Of a stretch of DNA of 15,064 bases, positions 14,019 through 15,064 are shown piece by piece (position 1 is the first letter of the stretch; each line of letters starts with the position of its first letter). Below the pieces are notes generated by a model. That model was not told the origin of the DNA and ran no database searches. It worked only from the letters and a program-made list of their open reading frames with translations. Made by a program: the position numbers and the translations under genes. Source of the stretch: DASUGM01 sp036274055. Its GTDB lineage: Bacteria > Acidobacteriota > Vicinamibacteria > Vicinamibacterales > SCN-69-37. The DNA lies in the NCBI GenBank assembly GCA_036274055.1, contig DASUGM010000266.1:1-15064 (forward strand), written 5' to 3'.

Positions 14019-15064
14019 GTGGGGCACCCGCTCTCGGGCGTTCGCGTCCTCGATTTCACGCGGTTGCTGCCCGGCGCGTTCGCGACGCTGATGCTCGCGG
14101 AACTGGGCGCCGACGTCATCAAGATCGAGGATCCGCGCGGCGGCGATCCGATGCGGCACATGCCGCCGCTCGTCCAGGGCCGCGGCATCTACGACCTGCT
14201 GCTCAATCGTGGCAAACGCAGCGTCGCCCTCGACCTCCGCGACCCGGCGTCGCGCGATCACGTCGACAAGCTCGTCCGCAGCGCCGATGTCGTCATCGAG
14301 AGCTTCCGTCCCGGCGCCGCGAAGCGGCTCGGTGTGACCGCCGAGGATCTGCGCGGCCGCTATCCGCGCGTGATTCATTGTTCGATTACCGGCTACGGCC
14401 AGACCGGCCCGTACGCGGAACGGCCGGGGCACGATCTCAACTACGTCGCGCTTTCCGGCCTGCTCGCCGCGGATCGACCGGATCCGACGATGCTGCCGCG
14501 GATGTTCATTGCTGACGTCGGCGGCGGCGCGATGAGCGCGGTGATCGGGATTCTCGCCGCCCTCTACGCCCGCGAACGTACCGGCGATGGCGCCTCGCTC
14601 GACATCTCGATGCACGAAGCGATGCTCTACTGGGTGATGCTGCCAGGCGCGCGCGATGTCGTCGCCGGCGGCGCCGACGCCACCGCGGAGCTGCCGACTT
14701 ACGGCGATCACGCCTGCTACAACGTCTACCGGACGCGCGACGATCGCTGGGTCGCGCTCGGCGCGCTGGAGCCGAAATTCTGGATCGCCTTCTGCGAAGC
14801 GCTCGGCCGCAAGGAACTGATCGCTCGCCAGCTCACCGATGAAGGCGATCAGGACGCGCTGATCACCGAGGTCAGCGGTATCTTCGCGTCGCGAACGCGC
14901 GCCGAGTGGCTCGCGTTTTTTGAAACGCACGACGTCTGCTTTACGCCGGTGAACTGGCCGGCCGAAGCGCTCGCCGACCCGCACGTCCGGTCGCGCGGCG
15001 TCGTCTCAGCGGGCGCCGGCGTCCGTGCCGTGCGCCCGCCATTCGTCGCCGAAGCCGCGCCGCT
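14019..15064 (+). CDS. CaiB/BaiF family protein, alpha-methylacyl-CoA racemase-like (partial, runs off the right edge)
   Basis: The frame is open from GTG 14019 to the window end, giving 348 codons without a stop; the family is usually about 350-400 residues, so little is missing. The N terminus GHPLSGVRVLDFTRLLPGAF, then LAELGADVIKIEDP, is the class III CoA-transferase/racemase CoA-binding fold. In this superfamily a catalytic Asp lies at Asp166 (FIADVGGG). His138 (RPGHDLNYVALSG) and Glu251 (ALGALEPKFW) coincide with the His and Glu that, as I recall, go with Asp in mycobacterial alpha-methylacyl-CoA racemase (His126, Asp156, Glu241). This favours racemisation of 2-methylacyl-CoA over CoA transfer, with a role in branched-chain fatty acid or sterol side-chain breakdown. 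AGG sits 3 nt before the GTG and the gene lies 4 nt after the permease. CoA transfer remains possible. Confidence 0.85.
   Translation, partial: MGHPLSGVRVLDFTRLLPGAFATLMLAELGADVIKIEDPRGGDPMRHMPPLVQGRGIYDLLLNRGKRSVALDLRDPASRDHVDKLVRSADVVIESFRPGAAKRLGVTAEDLRGRYPRVIHCSITGYGQTGPYAERPGHDLNYVALSGLLAADRPDPTMLPRMFIADVGGGAMSAVIGILAALYARERTGDGASLDISMHEAMLYWVMLPGARDVVAGGADATAELPTYGDHACYNVYRTRDDRWVALGALEPKFWIAFCEALGRKELIARQLTDEGDQDALITEVSGIFASRTRAEWLAFFETHDVCFTPVNWPAEALADPHVRSRGVVSAGAGVRAVRPPFVAEAAP

Noticed and set aside
12440..14188. Long minus-strand open frame (582 codons) opposite the permease
   Set aside because: Composition is Arg/Asp/His/Gln-rich low-complexity sequence typical of antisense frames in GC-rich genes, while the plus strand encodes a clear APC permease.

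Overview
The window is a GC-rich chromosomal segment of a Gram-negative-type bacterium. It carries putative lipoproteins, a monofunctional peptidoglycan transglycosylase, GTG and TTG starts, and tightly packed genes. The style of the genes suggests an Acidobacteriota-like soil or environmental bacterium, perhaps near the Vicinamibacteria: a secreted subtilase ending in TIVWGS repeats, an acidobacterial-looking HNH protein and a CAT-type permease. This placement is an inference from gene style; there is no rRNA or other phylogenetic marker here. I see no tRNA, rRNA, CRISPR array, insertion sequence or phage gene.

Layout. (1) 6-2024, minus: a secreted S8 (subtilisin-like) protease with an intact triad and a C-terminal array of 19 TIVWGS repeats. 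(2) 2025-2341: a non-coding divergent control region with a 16-bp operator-like palindrome. (3) 2342-10296, plus: seven closely spaced genes, probably one or two operons. They are a peptide-type ABC substrate-binding lipoprotein, two DppB/DppC-like permeases (no ATPase gene), a DapA-superfamily aldolase that looks like 4-hydroxy-2-oxoglutarate aldolase, a class V alanine/serine-glyoxylate-type aminotransferase, an M48 metalloprotease lipoprotein with a LysM-like tail, and a GT51 transglycosylase (MtgA). (4) 10293-10802, minus: an NlpC/P60 hydrolase, convergent with mtgA and sharing a CTAG at the two stop codons. (5) 10934-12466, plus: an HNH protein followed by a TIG plus NHL/SMP-30-type propeller protein. 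(6) 12465-12517: a perfect 23-bp inverted repeat with a 3-nt loop and a short T-run. (7) 12530 to the right edge, plus: a cationic amino-acid-type APC permease and a CoA-transferase-superfamily protein with alpha-methylacyl-CoA-racemase residues, cut by the window end.

How the genes may work together. The left two thirds read as protein scavenging: an exported protease, a peptide-binding protein with its permeases, then two enzymes that would split 4-hydroxy-2-oxoglutarate to pyruvate and glyoxylate and turn glyoxylate into glycine. This is the end of the animal-type hydroxyproline pathway. A link to hydroxyproline-rich substrates such as collagen or plant extensins is a hypothesis, not something the sequence proves. 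The next three genes (M48, MtgA, NlpC/P60) form an envelope-maintenance group. The most unusual items are the TIVWGS tail, the HOGA/AGT pair behind a peptide importer, and the long perfect hairpin at 12465.
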